Shown here: piece by piece, positions 61,679 to 64,000 of the stretch
Position numbering within the stretch: position 1 is the stretch's first letter
Layout of the letters: each line of letters opens with the position of its first letter
Assembly (NCBI GenBank): GCA_963682055.1
Contig: OY821750.1
Span: forward strand, 26,792,402-26,856,401
DNA length: 64,000 nt
Direction of reading: 5' to 3'
From: Primula veris
Lineage: Eukaryota > Streptophyta > Magnoliopsida > Ericales > Primulaceae
Position numbers and translations under genes: made by a program
The notes under the pieces: model-generated
The model's database searches: none
The model's input: only the letters and a program-made list of their open reading frames with translations
Told to the model about the DNA's origin: nothing

Positions 61679-61842
61679 ACATGACCGGCCCTGACCACGC
61701 CACATCTTCCCATGAGTTTAGATGTCGGCATGCTACCACTTTGCACCTTGTGGTCACACGTTTGCTACTCATAGGGATTGAACTCGGGAGCTTAGTATAT
61801 TTAACATACAAGCATAACCAACTGAACTATTATACCATATCT
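61679..61842 (-). mobile_element. tRNA-derived SINE
   Basis: In minus sense the head carries an A box TAGTTCAGTTGG (61818-61829) and, 33 bp later, a B box GTTCAATCC (61775-61783), the internal RNA polymerase III promoter of tRNAs. A non-tRNA body follows, ending near GGGCCGGTCATG. The exact ends and target duplication are not clear. Confidence 0.6.
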
Positions 61843-62019
61843 ATTAATATTTAATTGTTTTTTTTTTATCTTATACTTTGTTTTGCGCTTATTTTTGAGT
61901 TTAAAAAAGATGTTTTCATTTATAAAATAAATTGGGTTAGGTGTGTAAATTACAAGGGCCGGCCCTGCTACCAAAGAAGCCATCAGATATCCAAACTCAT
62001 TAAAGATGTGGACTTTTCC

Positions 62020-62024
<5 letters not shown>

Positions 62025-62072
<48 letters not shown>
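62025..62072. repeat. (TA)24 microsatellite
   Basis: An uninterrupted TA dinucleotide run of 48 bp. Confidence 0.97.
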
Positions 62073-62076
<4 letters not shown>

Positions 62077-63040
62077 TGTTTATTGTTTGAATTTTTTTTA
62101 AATTTACGGTATAAACTAAATCAACAACCCAAAGTTGAAGTGATACACTCACTTCAAGTTAAAACAAAATCTAATGACAATGAAGTAATGAAATGTTTAG
62201 GACAAAGGAACCAAGCAAGAAATACACCTCAAAACCAACTTTTTGACATCTTTTACAATTATTAAGTCCGTAGGATCATATATCAATCCCTATCGTGCTT
62301 ACAAGTTTGAAGAGAGAAAGTAGTAATAATGGGTGGTCATGGGTGCAGAACGTGTGATCGTATTGGGCCTTACGATTTCGGTGAGACAAAAAAAATATTA
62401 TATGCATGTATAAAAAATTATACGTGTAAATATATGTTAGTAAAGAAAATTACAAGAAAATAAAATGACACAATTGTTTTTACATTAATAAATTATTGTT
62501 TTGAAAATTAATTTTGGACTATTTTATTATTAAGATATTTTATTATGAAATTTCATACTGCAACCACAATCGGAAAACAAGACATAATTTTTTTCTCACC
62601 CGAAAACAAATAAAACAAATAAGGACAATTACAAGTAGCCTGTAGCTATTTATTAGCTACAACATGTTTGAATAAGAGATACCGCGAAATCGGACCAGGA
62701 GAAAGTTCCCTGTTCCGAAACACATGTATAAACATTGAATTAGCATTTAAAAGTTTGCCTTATTTTCGAAAGAGTTGGAACTATATTTTAATTTGACTGA
62801 CAATAAAATTTTGAGCAGTATTAGAGTTTATAACCTCTAAAAAAATATAGCTGCCTTTGTAGTGCAGTATTATTTCGGGAGACTACCTTCTATTCTGTAT
62901 TGCATTTTTCTTACTCATTAATTAATTAAACTTTACATCGATTCACGTCTGTATTACTACTACTATCCAATATCGTGGAGTCCCTATAAACGAGTTGCAT
63001 TATTGTCATCCCTAGTTAAAATTAGAACCGATGACATAAC
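62073..63040. other. AT-rich intergenic DNA, no gene seen
   Basis: No supported coding region or element was found. Confidence 0.4.
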
Positions 63041-63241
63041 TGTTGTAATACACTATTAGCTACGTATATAGGGAGACAGAAGTAGAGAGAGTGGAGAACA
63101 GTATGATCTTTATTAATGAATGAATATGAATGTATATAAAATACAAGACCCCTAGCCCTCTTTATATAGATAGAGGGTTAGGGTTACAAGCCCATCTGGG
63201 CCCATTAAGTAAAAGCCCAAGAGTCCAATAATCTTACAACA
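63041..63241 (-). repeat. 3' LTR of the right-edge Copia element
   Basis: 201 bp with TG...CA ends. In element sense CTATATAAAGAGGG gives a TATA-like box. Confidence 0.8.
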
Positions 63242-64000
63242 CTCCCCCTTTGGACGTCTTGAATTCTTCGTCTTCATGCAGTCGATCTGAGTCGAGTTCA
63301 TTCGCAGTGCTAAACACATAAAAAAACCTTAGGGACGGAAAACCCAGTGTGGGACAAAACCGGTACCTAGGAGAAACTGTGTAGCCGAATGATATAGGCC
63401 GAAATATCATGTAAGTAACTAACCACAAAACAATGTGCCTCATCAAAACCTTGACAGAGCAAACCCAATGGGAAAATCTCTGATCGAAGGAAAAAGAGTG
63501 CAACAGTGGTAGTAGTATGGGATCAACCACAAAACAGGTGCCTCATCAAAACCTTGCTAGAGTAAACCCAGTGGGAAAAACCTCTAGTCGAAGAACAAAA
63601 GAGTACATAGTGGTAAGAAGTATACAACAGGATACTCCCCCTAATTTCGGCAATCTTAAGTGAGATATGATGGGAACGTGTCTCGCTAAAAACCTTGCCA
63701 AGGAAAACCCAGTGGGAAAAAACCTTGGTCTAAGGACAAAAAGAGTACACGAGCATGCGACTGGATGCTCCCCCTCACTTACACACGACAGGGTGCGAAG
63801 ATTTCGACTAAGTAGTAATTAGTGCAATAAGCATTCACCTGGATGCTCCCCCTCACTTGCACACGACTGGGTGCAAAGATTTCATATTCCAAGAAAGAGT
63901 ACGAGCATTCGACTGGATGGCTCATTTACTTGCACACGACTGTATGCAAGAAAATATAACGTGGAATAGAACGAGCATTCGACAGGATGCTCTCAAACTT
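63041..64000 (-). mobile_element. 3' end of another Copia-type retrotransposon, cut by the window edge
   Basis: A 201-bp LTR (63041-63241, TGTTGT...ACAACA) is followed by a polypurine tract AAAGGGGGAG in element sense, so the LTR is the 3' one and the body continues to the right. The adjoining noncoding part holds repeats: units around AAAACCTTG...AAACCCAGTGGGAAA (63445, 63547, 63688) and ~70-bp units around GGATGCTCCCCCTCACTTGC (63753 onward). Such repeats are common next to the 3' LTR in some plant Copia lineages. The opposite LTR, target duplication and coding part lie outside. Confidence 0.8.

Noticed and set aside
63165..63190. GGGTTAGGGTTAC as interstitial telomere repeat
   Set aside because: Under two units of the plant telomere motif, and it lies inside an LTR, so chance is the simpler explanation.
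1..64000. CRISPR arrays, bacterial operons, organellar genes or rRNA clusters
   Set aside because: None seen. Intron-bearing genes, LTR elements and MITEs show plant nuclear DNA.

Overview
The window is nuclear DNA from a flowering plant, most likely a eudicot; I cannot name the species. It is AT-rich, its introns have GT-AG borders, and Ty1/copia LTR retrotransposons, solo LTRs and small non-autonomous DNA transposons fill most of the space. Only two host genes can be reconstructed with confidence. One is a seven-exon alpha/beta-hydrolase on the minus strand (20415-32803, 267 aa). The other is an eight-exon bHLH041-like transcription factor on the plus strand (44911-48904, 529 aa). Both join in frame at every splice site.

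Layout. 1-6823 is intergenic, with a CACTA-like MITE (15-207), a hAT-like MITE (2325-2946) and the first copy of a 1.27-kb duplicated unit (5551-6823). A very young, complete Copia element, called E1 here, lies at 6824-14838: minus strand, TSD GTACA, two 1422-bp LTRs with 6 differences, one uninterrupted gag-pol frame. The second copy of the unit follows at 14862-16135, then a related solo LTR (16304-17714). The hydrolase gene carries an older, deleted relative of E1 (E3, 22696-29033) in intron 2. Its intron 1 is built from diverged tandem repeats and holds a hAT-like MITE (31886-32405). An old frameshifted Copia of another lineage (E2, 35669-40886, TSD AATAA, initiator-Met PBS) separates the two genes. 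Beyond the bHLH gene come tandem-repeat fields (49800-51690), a Mutator-like foldback MITE, two more CACTA-like MITEs, two solo LTRs of the E1 family with perfect TSDs (53891-55344, 59583-61025), a tRNA-derived SINE (about 61679-61842) and the 3' end of another Copia element running off the right edge (63041-64000).

The most interesting signal is in the E1/E3 family. The sequence after the 5' LTR is not a standard tRNA primer site. Instead it is complementary to a segment inside the element's own LTR (11 bp in E1, 14 bp in E3), and the differing base is compensated between the two elements. A hairpin beside that LTR segment, two hairpins in the noncoding domain between pol and the 3' LTR, and a pair of same-loop hairpins in the E1 leader also show stem-preserving base changes. 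Together these suggest structured RNA signals, possibly including self-primed or structure-assisted reverse transcription. This rests on reading a few copies by eye and needs a family-wide covariation test.
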